From positions 310,001 through 374,000 of the forward strand of contig NZ_JAGIOE010000001.1 in the NCBI RefSeq assembly GCF_017876575.1: a stretch of 64,000 nucleotides of DNA. Direction: 5' to 3'. Every line of letters begins with the position of its first letter. Positions within the stretch are counted from its first letter, which is position 1. Below, piece by piece: positions 30,501 to 38,031 of the stretch. Under the pieces are notes generated by a model. That model saw only the letters and a list, made by a program, of their open reading frames with translations. It had not been told where the DNA came from and did no database searches. The DNA is from Paeniglutamicibacter psychrophenolicus (GTDB lineage: Bacteria > Actinomycetota > Actinomycetes > Actinomycetales > Micrococcaceae). A program made the position numbers and the translations under genes.

Positions 30501-32938
30501 AGCGCGTCGTGGTCAAAACCCCAGCGGGCCCCGTCGGGCAGCTCGACGCCCGTGACCAGGCCGAAGTCGTCGAAGCTGCGCGTGACAGCGCGGCCCAGCG
30601 GGTCGACGGATTTGGCCAGCTGACCGTGGGGGCCGTAATGCATCTCGGTGCGGGCACCGAGCGGGTCGGTGACAACCGCCAGGGCGCCCCCGGGTGCGTA
30701 CTCGAACTTCCACAGCGCCCCGTCAGCGTCCCGGCGGGAGACCAGCCGCCCGCATGCGTCATACAGGTAGGTGGTCCGGGCCCCACCCGGGGACACCGCC
30801 CCGGTGACCCGGCCGGCGGCATCACGGTGCAGCGTGGCGGTGTCCCCGAACGCGTTGGTGATGGTGGACAGGTCCCCGTGCGCGTCGTGGCCGAAGGACA
30901 GGGTGACCCCGACCGGGTCGGTGACCTTCTCCAACAGGCCCTCGCGCCAGTGCAGCTGCGTGCGCCCGCCCTCGGGATCGATGATGATCGAGGGGTTGCG
31001 CGAGGAGCCGTCCGCGTATTCGTAGTGCACGGTGGCGCCGGATTCGGCCACCACCGCCACCGGGCGGTCGGCCTCGTCGTAGCCGTAGGTGATGTCGGCC
31101 CCGCTGGGGGTGAGGGTGCGGATCTTGCGGCCGCGCCGGTCGTAGGCGTGCACGGTCAGGGAGCCGTCGCGCTCGGTGGCGGAGACCAGGTTGCCGTACC
31201 TGTCGTAGCTCATGGATTGCCGGTTGTCGTCCGCGTCGATGACGCCGACCAGGCGGCCCTTGGCATCGGCGATCCACGCGTTCGAACGGGTCCCGTCCGC
31301 ATCGGAGACCACGGTGAGGCGGCCGGGCAGGTAGGCGAAGCGGGTGACCCTGCCAAAGGCCGAAACCTGGGTCTTCACCCGTCCGTGCTCGTCGTAGGTG
31401 TTGACCGCTTCTTCGACGCCCGCGGCGTCGGTGACCGCCTCGATCAGGCCCGCGTCGTTCCAGCGGTAGCTGCGCACCCCGCCGGGCCCGGCGGCGGAGA
31501 GCAACTGCCCGTTCTTGTCGTATTCGAACTCCACGCGGCGTCCGTCGGAGGCCGCAAGCGCCGTGATCCGCTCCCCCGTGAATTCGGTGCGCACCCAGCG
31601 GCCTCGTTCGTGGGCCAGCTCGGCGATGCGTCCCTCGGCGTTCCGGCGAACCAGCACCGCGGTGCCCGGGCCGGTGTCCGAGGACAGCCAGGTCCCGGCC
31701 GTCGTGAACACCCAGCGGGCGCCGGCGTTGTCGCGCACCACGAGCACCTCGGCGGATTCCGATTCATATTTGGCGCGTACCTCGTCGCTCGGGATTTCCC
31801 GGGCCAGCCAGGAGCTCTCCCCCTCGGCCCGGTCCCAGCCCTCGCCGAGGCGGGGGAACCACAGGTGGCGTCCGTCGGACAGCACCATCCAGGCGCCCTC
31901 GTCCTCCAGCTCGAGGCGGGTGTCGAACACCGAGGCCCAGCCAAGGCCAAAGGCCCCGATCCGTTCGTCAAGGGAGTTGTAGGTCCGTGTGGCCACCAGC
32001 GCCGCTGCGGCCCCCGCGAATCCGAGGTCGACCTCGGTTTCCAGGAAGTTGCCGGTGGAGGTGTTCACCGGGTCCATCGAATAGCCGGTGGTTGGAGGGG
32101 CGCCGAGGGCGAATGCCGCGTCGATGGCGATGTCCTGGCGGGTCGCCCCGACCCCTTGGGACGCCAGCGCCGCCATAAGCGCCGAGTCGGCAAGCCGCGA
32201 GACGTTTCCTTCGCCGCCGGCCGCGGCGAACGCGTTGGCGATGGTCAGTGCCCAGGCCACGTCCTGGCCGTTGGCCTCGAGCCACTTGTCGAAGCCGTTG
32301 ACGACCCCGTTGGCGTGCAGGGAGCCGAAGCTGCAGCGGGATGCGAAGTCTGCGAGGTGTCCGCGCAATGCCGCGGGCCGGCCTGCAAGTTCGGTGTCCA
32401 GGTTCGCTGAACCGGTGGCGAATGACCGCAGGTCGCTGGGGCGGGCCGCCGATACACCGGTGTTGGAACCACCGCCCGGGGCCGGTGTCTGCCGGACCCC
32501 GGCCACCGGGGCCGAGGCCTCGATGCTCACTTCCCGGGCCGGGGGCCCGACGGGCGGATCTTCCTCGCCGAACACCCAGTCCCATCCCCTGGCCAGGAAG
32601 TTGTCCCGGCGTTCGTCGGTTCGCTGCTTCCATTCGCGGGCCAGGCGGCGGCGTTCGTTTTCCTTGCTGGCTTCTTCCTTCAGCGACTTGGCGCCGGCGG
32701 CTGCCTCGCGCAGGCGTGCCGCGAGCTCGGTCGCGTCCGCGGACGCGACGCGTGCGTTGTCGGCGAAGAGCTGCGAGAAGTGTCCCTTGAACTCGGTTCC
32801 GGCCGTCGCCACCAGGGACGAGCGGGAGCCGGACTGCTCCTCGATGCTCAACGCCGCGAGGTTGAACGCAGCGATCAGGGCGTCTGCCGTCCCGTTGTCG
32901 AACACAACGTCATGGTCAAAGACCCCCAGATCGGCCAC
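27500..32938 (-). CDS. RHS/YD-repeat polymorphic toxin, likely type VII effector
   Basis: 1812 aa. Residues 1-110 are helical with FKG near residue 50, a WXG/LXG-like targeting module; a basic linker follows. A DUF6531-like start (DPVNTSTGNFLE, ~residue 297) opens a YD-repeat shell with dozens of YDxxGR units, ending in the conserved RHS border (GARAYDPLTRGFLSVDPLDP to DPLGL, ~residue 1523). After it come 289 unique residues: glycine-rich helices that may insert in membrane, then a ~110-residue tip (VMGRWMEGRVIPYADAH, WINGQVRQGKTIIDIGES). The tip is the presumed toxin; its activity is unknown. No signal peptide, consistent with WXG100-type export. Preceded by a WXG100 gene and terminator, followed by a coupled immunity candidate. 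Confidence 0.88.
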   Translation of the reverse strand: MADLGVFDHDVVFDNGTADALIAAFNLAALSIEEQSGSRSSLVATAGTEFKGHFSQLFADNARVASADATELAARLREAAAGAKSLKEEASKENERRRLAREWKQRTDERRDNFLARGWDWVFGEEDPPVGPPAREVSIEASAPVAGVRQTPAPGGGSNTGVSAARPSDLRSFATGSANLDTELAGRPAALRGHLADFASRCSFGSLHANGVVNGFDKWLEANGQDVAWALTIANAFAAAGGEGNVSRLADSALMAALASQGVGATRQDIAIDAAFALGAPPTTGYSMDPVNTSTGNFLETEVDLGFAGAAAALVATRTYNSLDERIGAFGLGWASVFDTRLELEDEGAWMVLSDGRHLWFPRLGEGWDRAEGESSWLAREIPSDEVRAKYESESAEVLVVRDNAGARWVFTTAGTWLSSDTGPGTAVLVRRNAEGRIAELAHERGRWVRTEFTGERITALAASDGRRVEFEYDKNGQLLSAAGPGGVRSYRWNDAGLIEAVTDAAGVEEAVNTYDEHGRVKTQVSAFGRVTRFAYLPGRLTVVSDADGTRSNAWIADAKGRLVGVIDADDNRQSMSYDRYGNLVSATERDGSLTVHAYDRRGRKIRTLTPSGADITYGYDEADRPVAVVAESGATVHYEYADGSSRNPSIIIDPEGGRTQLHWREGLLEKVTDPVGVTLSFGHDAHGDLSTITNAFGDTATLHRDAAGRVTGAVSPGGARTTYLYDACGRLVSRRDADGALWKFEYAPGGALAVVTDPLGARTEMHYGPHGQLAKSVDPLGRAVTRSFDDFGLVTGVELPDGARWGFDHDALSRLTQVTDPSGHAWSREYNKNGELTAVVDPTGVRRQMSADAASGTVTVQDAFERSSVRCDEFGRPVATERPDGSTELVTYDACGRPVELVDAEGGLTLLRRDAAGRVIEHRSPGGAVTGFAYDAAGRPAASIDPTGARTTLEYDADSRVVARVFPGGETERLGYDAVGRVASRYTPGRGTSRFEYDLAGRMVRAVDSSFGRRKFRYDAAGQLVEAVNGLGGVTRYEYDTRGRLVTVTDPLGATTRRSYNESDQVVAETDPLGRSTTAGFDPAGRQLWQCDPEGRRTEWRYDAAGRQVWLGVNGQVLMQVSRDARSRTVRITDRTREDGAAVEQLLRFNRRGQLIQRLRNGAGPSWEYDADGNRTAMVDPLGTRTEFGHDAAGRVVVVEHPVFGRIAYERDAAGRMVGAVASDAVQNWDYVEGALVRHTTTTVDGVTETLIRRDADGRIAAILAGGTETRFFYDAACQLERSVRGDGVVSEWRYDLSGRLVAESVQGLGAELAYDAAGQLRSRTDDAGASTYAYDGLGRRTEAVAPDGSVRSFEWSPAGWLGAVATEDSGGETSRSELWVDALGELAEVDGAAVWWDSAEVAPRLMSVGDQSVVALPGGVTAIGGTVLSAGWRSAHPTQAGSPWGTAADALPGIPSGLAVGASGGLQVAGLDWFGARAYDPLTRGFLSVDPLDPVAGSGWAGNPYSFAGNDPLHAIDPLGLQAVTEADLQAYRDGNNGALAAAGDWCADNWEYFAGGAMVVAGGVLMATGVGGPAGMMLIGAGADVIIQKATTGDVNWGQTAVMGLAGGLGGLAMAGRLGAAGVTGIKAAVGEGMASGAASGGTGNAYTYATGPGPHTATGFLGATGMGLLSGGAMGGAGAGVGHKIAGRLLAPLTTRPQADTIVMGRWMEGRVIPYADAHDYGYYNATPQRIHNFFKDHTSEAFTEKVDLAFNKVWINGQVRQGKTIIDIGESGPAPSVYYNMELESVNSYPKYVQDTQRPVHLGRLLG

Positions 32939-33030
32939 GCAAAAACTCCCTCATCAACCCGCGGAACCCGCAGGTCCCCGAACAACGACCCGAGGAACCT
33001 CAGCGGCCTCGGCTTACCTAATAAGGACGG

Positions 33031-33084
33031 AAAACGCCCCCGCCGCCAGGGGCGGCGCCACCTTTTGGCGGCAACGGGGGCGTT
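33031..33084 (-). terminator. intrinsic terminator between WXG100 and RHS genes
   Basis: Read on the minus strand, a GC-rich stem (33084-33067 with 33047-33033, AA bulge) is followed by TTTTCC. It lies 12 bases past the WXG100 stop and 93 bases before the RHS start. It should make the small protein more abundant than the giant effector. Confidence 0.75.
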
Positions 33085-33095
33085 CCAGGGGCTGG

Positions 33096-33377
33096 CTAGC
33101 TTCCGCCGCCCGCGGTGAAGATGTTCGTCGAGATCTGGTTCAGTTGGCCTCGAAGCTGCTCAAGTTCGGTGCGGGCCTTGTCCAGCGCGGCCTTCGTCTC
33201 GGGCCACGTTGAACCGCGGAACTGGGAAGCCAGGGGGCCGTCCCACACGTTCGGGTCCGACAAGACCCGTCCCTGGGCATCCAGCTGGCTGATCTGGTCG
33301 GTGAAACCGCCGTTGATGATCGCCTGGATCTGCTGAATGGCCGTCTTGGCCTGCTCCGTTGATAGGACACGCGACAT
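33096..33377 (-). CDS. esxA: WXG100-family secreted protein
   Basis: 93-aa helical hairpin protein: helix 1 TEQAKTAIQQIQAIING, turn with NVWDGP (the W-x-G motif near residue 45), helix 2 ETKAALDKARTELEQLRGQL. This is the substrate/co-secretion factor family of type VII systems. The C-terminus ends soon after helix 2, TNIFTAGGGS, without a clear YxxxD/E signal. ATG 33377 has GGAGGA a few bases upstream. It starts the operon leading to the RHS effector and is divergent from the secretion-machine genes. Confidence 0.9.
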   Translation of the reverse strand: MSRVLSTEQAKTAIQQIQAIINGGFTDQISQLDAQGRVLSDPNVWDGPLASQFRGSTWPETKAALDKARTELEQLRGQLNQISTNIFTAGGGS

Positions 33378-33638
33378 GAAATCCTCCAAGAATCTTGGTG
33401 ATGCCCCCGCGCCGATGCGCAATTCGGAGACTCGAACGAAATAACACTAACAAGATGACAAGGCTCGGCCAAGTAACGCGCGGCACATATTTCCTACATC
33501 CGCGCGAAGCGGGCGCATTTTGGCGAAACGCGCCGTATTCACTTGTCAGCGACAGGGTTTGGCTGCGGCGCGGGTTTATCGATTCGGACGATGCACCACC
33601 TATTATTCAAGAGGAATTTGAATCATGAAGGGGAGCAA

Positions 33639-36600
33639 GTGGCCAGCACACGCCCAGCCAAGAAACACGCAGCACGACGAATATCCAGCCCGGGGCCCGT
33701 CCGTGCGGCCGGCGCGCTCCTGGCAGTGGCCGCCTTGGCGTTCACCGCATCGTGCACCAACGCGCCGAACGTGGTCGGCACGCCCTCGCGCGTGCTGCAG
33801 TCGGTAAACGTGGACCTTGCCTCCAACGGTTCGATCTCGGCGGTCAACGGGACCGCCATCTCGGTGGATGACACCACGGGTGATTCCTCCAGCGCGGACA
33901 CCTCCTATGTTCCGGGCGAGGTCGCCAACGACCTGCCCGTCCGGGTGAGCGCGCAGTACCGCACCGCGGAGAAGACCGGCACCAATCTCGAGGAGCTGGC
34001 AGGCTACACCGGCCGAATCGAGATCGGGTTGACCGTGGAAAACCTGACGGTGGCCCCGCGGGACGTGACCTTCGACGTCGCGGGCCATTCCCGCACCGAA
34101 CCGGCGCTCGTGGGCGCCCCGATGACCATCGCCGCCTCCACGGTGCTCGCCGGGGTCTCCCCCGGCAACATCGTGGGCGAATCCGGCTCCGGCTCCGCCG
34201 GGACCAACGGCATCATCAGCGCCTCGCCCGAGGGCGAAGCAGTCATCCAGTGGGCAACGCTCCTGGCCCCTCCGGCCACGGGCGCCAGCACCACGCTGCG
34301 CCTTGTCGCCGACGTCACCGATTTCGCCGTCCCGGGCATCGATGTGGCCGTGCAGCCGGGCATGTCCACCGATCTCTCCGTCGACGGTGTGCTGGCCTCC
34401 GCGTTCGACACCAGCCCCACCTCCGAGCTCGCCCTGCAGCGGCGCACCATCGACCTCATCGCCGAGGTCAACGACGTGCTCAGTCGCGCGGGCTCCACCA
34501 TCACCGACGTGCGCAGCAACCTGGAGAGCACCTCGAAGACCCTGGGCGTGAGCACCGCGGCGCACTTGAAGGACAGTAGCGACTCCCTGGCCGGGACCCT
34601 CAGCGGTCTCAAGGAGCAGCTCGGTTCGCTGAAGACCGACCTGGATTCCACCGTCACCGGTGCCGAGACCACGACCCTGGCGCAGCTTTCGCAGACCGTC
34701 AACACCGTCGACGCCATGCTGGGCGACACCTCGGTTGCCGTGCCGCGACCCGTGATCAACGGCCAGGGCTGTTCGGCGATTGTCGCTCCGCCCGGCGAGG
34801 CCGCGACCGTTTACTCCAGCCTCGTGCTGATGTCCGCCCAGCTCGACGGCTACGCTCAATCGACTGCGGGTTGCCGCGACGAGGTGGCCACCGCACTGCA
34901 GAAGACCGTGGGCCCTGCCCAGCCGAATGCGGAGAACTGCACCGAGGCATCCCTGACCTGCGCGTTCCACGCTTCGTCGATCACCGTGACCGGCGCCCTG
35001 TTGAAGCTGGTCGGCCAGGGCGACGAATTGGTCGCCACCCTGAAGCCGGAGGTCATCACCGGCGCACGGGCCCAGCACCGGAACCTCTCGGATTCCATCG
35101 AGGCGCTGTCCACCCAGGTCCAGGCGCTGGACGAGGCCTCTGCCAAGGGCGAATCCAACAAGGCTCAAGCGGCCAAGGACTCCATCGCGGCCCTGAAGGC
35201 AACCCTCGAGGACGCCTACGCGCCACTTGACGCCGTGGGCAAAGCAGTCGAGGCCCTGGTCAACACTGAGCAGACCCGGATCGGTGGCATCCGCAAGACC
35301 GCGCTGGGCGCCGGCGCCCTGGTGGACGGCTGGAAGAACGACACGCAAAACCCTTGGATCTATGAGCCGATCAAAAACGAGAACCCTGTCGGTGTCATGG
35401 TCGACCGAAACACCCAGATGAAGGTCCAAAACGACGAACTCGCAGACAAGCTGTGCAAGCTGATCAAGACCGAGGAAGCTGAACCGACCCTCAAGACAGG
35501 AAGCAAGAAGCTCAAGGACCTTCGCGCGTACCTGACCGATGTCCCCTGCCCCGGCAACGAGGACGGTCCGTTGACGGTGCCCGAGCAAGAACCGATGGAC
35601 CAGCAGCTGTCCACCCAGGAGCAGGATCTGACCGACCATGCCAAGGACCTTACGGTCCAGGCCGGCGAGCGGGCCGAGCAGGCCCGGGACCAGGCCACGG
35701 CGTGGACGAGCTGGGTGGAAGAACAGGCCGGCATCTGGGACGAGCGCGCCAAGAAGCAGAGAGCTGCATGGAAAGACGTAACCTCGGCGACCACGGACCC
35801 GGTCTCTGGTGAACTCATCAAGGCAGATATCGAGGCCGCCAAGGCCGGCCTCGATGCGATCGGTGAGAGCGTCGACTCCCTGGAAGCCAACGTCAACGAG
35901 GGCGACAGCCTCAAGGGCTCCATTGCCGATCTGCACACGCGCATCGAGGAGGCCAAGGTGAGCCGCGATTTGATGGGCGGCGCCCTTCAAACCCTGCAGA
36001 CGCAGCAGGACGCCCTCGAAGGAAGCATCAAGAAGGCCTTCGCGGACACCCAGACCGCGATGACCAAGGAGGTCACCGCGCTGATCGACAGCCAGATCCG
36101 CGTGGTCTCCGCCCAGGGCGCCGAGGGCAACGACGCAGTCGTGAAGGCCTTCGACCGCTCGGTTGCCGGCCTGTCCGCCACCGCCGCCGACGTTGAGGTC
36201 AGCGCCAAACGCACGGTCGACGGCCAGCACGCCGAACTCACCAAGCAGGACGCCGGCCTCTCCGAGGCGGTCAGCAAGCAGACCGCCGCTTCGCTTGAGG
36301 GCATCGCCCGGAGCACCGGGGCCTCGACGCGGGACGTCGAGGGCGCCTCGAAGCTCCTGGCCTCCGGCCTTTCCAAGGTCATGCTCGATCTGGGCGACCG
36401 CAAGGTCAACGGGTCCGGCCTGCTCGGCTCCATGGCCACCAGCGCCGCGAAGGCTGACACGGCCGACTACCAGCTGGCCCTGGCCACCAAGAACGCCCAG
36501 GGCTACGCCAACGTGCGGGCCGAGGACGTTGCCGGGATCCTGCGGCGCCAGGCGCAGTTCAAGGCCTCGCTCGAGGCGGTGTCGGCGCTGCCGACCTTCC

Positions 36601-36668
36601 ACCTCGAGGTGCCCGCGGGCGCCGCGACGCAGACGCTGTATTCCTTCCGCCTGGGAAGCGCCAAGTGA
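33639..36668 (+). CDS. large coiled-coil lipoprotein of the type VII locus
   Basis: 1009 aa. Basic N-terminus, hydrophobic AAGALLAVAALAF, then lipobox TASC with Cys39: a lipoprotein signal. A beta-rich region follows (~residues 50-250, GRIEIGLTVENLTVAPRDV), then ~700 residues of Ala/Glu/Lys/Thr heptad-like helix with two loops holding paired cysteines. No C-terminal membrane segments. GTG 33639 has AAGGGG five bases upstream. Its stop overlaps the next start (GTGA). It may fill the role of the extracellular stalk EsaA/YueB of Firmicutes systems, but the topology differs. No family recognised by eye. Confidence 0.75.
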   Translation: MASTRPAKKHAARRISSPGPVRAAGALLAVAALAFTASCTNAPNVVGTPSRVLQSVNVDLASNGSISAVNGTAISVDDTTGDSSSADTSYVPGEVANDLPVRVSAQYRTAEKTGTNLEELAGYTGRIEIGLTVENLTVAPRDVTFDVAGHSRTEPALVGAPMTIAASTVLAGVSPGNIVGESGSGSAGTNGIISASPEGEAVIQWATLLAPPATGASTTLRLVADVTDFAVPGIDVAVQPGMSTDLSVDGVLASAFDTSPTSELALQRRTIDLIAEVNDVLSRAGSTITDVRSNLESTSKTLGVSTAAHLKDSSDSLAGTLSGLKEQLGSLKTDLDSTVTGAETTTLAQLSQTVNTVDAMLGDTSVAVPRPVINGQGCSAIVAPPGEAATVYSSLVLMSAQLDGYAQSTAGCRDEVATALQKTVGPAQPNAENCTEASLTCAFHASSITVTGALLKLVGQGDELVATLKPEVITGARAQHRNLSDSIEALSTQVQALDEASAKGESNKAQAAKDSIAALKATLEDAYAPLDAVGKAVEALVNTEQTRIGGIRKTALGAGALVDGWKNDTQNPWIYEPIKNENPVGVMVDRNTQMKVQNDELADKLCKLIKTEEAEPTLKTGSKKLKDLRAYLTDVPCPGNEDGPLTVPEQEPMDQQLSTQEQDLTDHAKDLTVQAGERAEQARDQATAWTSWVEEQAGIWDERAKKQRAAWKDVTSATTDPVSGELIKADIEAAKAGLDAIGESVDSLEANVNEGDSLKGSIADLHTRIEEAKVSRDLMGGALQTLQTQQDALEGSIKKAFADTQTAMTKEVTALIDSQIRVVSAQGAEGNDAVVKAFDRSVAGLSATAADVEVSAKRTVDGQHAELTKQDAGLSEAVSKQTAASLEGIARSTGASTRDVEGASKLLASGLSKVMLDLGDRKVNGSGLLGSMATSAAKADTADYQLALATKNAQGYANVRAEDVAGILRRQAQFKASLEAVSALPTFHLEVPAGAATQTLYSFRLGSAK

Positions 36669-37999
36669 GCCGGCTGGCAACGCGACGCAACCTCATTTCG
36701 GCAGCCGTCGTGGTGGTGGCAGTGGCCACCGTCATCGCACTTGCGGTTTTCCTGTTCCGGCCGGCCGACGCGGCCAAGGGCGATCCGGTGGAGGCGGGGG
36801 TCCCGGTGGCGTTGGCCGCCGCCAACGTCCCGGCCGGCACCACGCTCGGCGTCGTGCTGACGCTCGGCTCCGGGACCGGCGCGGCGTGGAAGGACGCGGC
36901 CCAGGGCGCGGCGGTCGCCGCGCACCGCTTCTCCCTTTCGGGCACGCCCGTCACCCTGTCCACCGCCGATGACCGGGGCACCGCCGAGGGCGCACGCAAG
37001 GCCGTTGCGAAGCTGGTTTCCGAGAACGTTGCCGGGATCGTGGTGGCCACAGACGGTCCGCAGGTGCGCGACGCGCTTGCCGCGGCCGCCGACGCCGGGA
37101 TCCCGGTGCTGCTGCCCTACGACGCGGGCAAGATCGAATCCGCCGGGCCCGCCTGGCGCACGGGACCCACCGCGGCGCAGCTGTCCAAGGCACTGTCCGC
37201 GGCCCTGGCCGGCGCGAAGCGCCCGCTGCTCATCGACGCCGGCGGCGGGGCCCCGGATTTCGTGGACGTCTCCGCGAGCATTTCCTTCAAGCCGGGCGCC
37301 GATCCGGAAGCGCTGGCCGCCGATGTCGCCCGCCGCACCGGGGGCGCGGAACCCGAAAAGGCCGACGGCTCCCCGGGCCGGGCCCCGGTGACCAAACCCG
37401 CCGATGCCATCCTGCTCACGGGCAGCCAGGCCCAGCAGGCAACCGTCGTCCACGCCCTGCAATCGGCCAACGTCGCCGTCCCCCTCGTGCTGGCGCCCGG
37501 GGCCACCAGCCCCGCATTCGCCGCCGGGCTCGCCGAGGCCGGCGGCACCGCCTCCGGGCGGCTGTCCACCGTCGGCGCGGGCGCCACAGACGCCGCGGCC
37601 CTGCGCCCGGATGACTCCGGCCGGGCCATGTCCGGCTTCCTCGCCGGCCTGCGGGTCCTGGCCCAGGAGCCCGGGGCCAAGAACCTGACCGGGGATGTGC
37701 CCTTCGCCGAGGTGGCGCATGCCGCGGACTCGCGCAGCCACGACGCCGTGGTGGCCCTGGTCCGTGCGGTCTCCGCCGCCGGCAGCAACGATCCGGCCAA
37801 GGTCGCCCAAAACCTCGGAACCCTCGTGCTGGGCCCCGCGGACGGGGTCGCCGGAGGCGCACTGGACTTCACCCGTCCCGACGCCCTGGACGGGGAAGCG
37901 GTGGTGCTGCACCTCTCGGGCCAGGACCTGGGCCTGCGCCCGCAGGGTTCCTCCGGCGGTGCGCCGGTCTCCTGGTTCGCGCGCCCCGCCATAGACTGA
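36665..37999 (+). CDS. membrane-anchored periplasmic-binding-protein-like protein
   Basis: 444 aa. One N-terminal membrane helix (LISAAVVVVAVATVIALAVF, ~residues 10-31), then an alpha/beta domain with the order of a type I solute-binding protein (LivK-like): an opening strand GVVLTLGSGTGAAWKD, SENVAGIVVATDGPQVRDAL, and DAGIPVLLPYD. No lipobox, and no ABC transporter genes adjoin. GTG 36665 overlaps the lipoprotein stop, so the two are translated together and may form one extracytoplasmic complex. Ligand sensing or assembly roles are inference. Confidence 0.75.
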   Translation: MSRLATRRNLISAAVVVVAVATVIALAVFLFRPADAAKGDPVEAGVPVALAAANVPAGTTLGVVLTLGSGTGAAWKDAAQGAAVAAHRFSLSGTPVTLSTADDRGTAEGARKAVAKLVSENVAGIVVATDGPQVRDALAAAADAGIPVLLPYDAGKIESAGPAWRTGPTAAQLSKALSAALAGAKRPLLIDAGGGAPDFVDVSASISFKPGADPEALAADVARRTGGAEPEKADGSPGRAPVTKPADAILLTGSQAQQATVVHALQSANVAVPLVLAPGATSPAFAAGLAEAGGTASGRLSTVGAGATDAAALRPDDSGRAMSGFLAGLRVLAQEPGAKNLTGDVPFAEVAHAADSRSHDAVVALVRAVSAAGSNDPAKVAQNLGTLVLGPADGVAGGALDFTRPDALDGEAVVLHLSGQDLGLRPQGSSGGAPVSWFARPAID

Positions 38000-38031
38000 C
38001 CCACAGGTTCCCCCAACGAAAGGAGCGCGCG

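Noticed and set aside
36665-37999. Amino-acid ABC transporter binding protein
   Set aside because: No lipobox and no permease or ATPase partners; the gene is coupled to the type VII lipoprotein instead.
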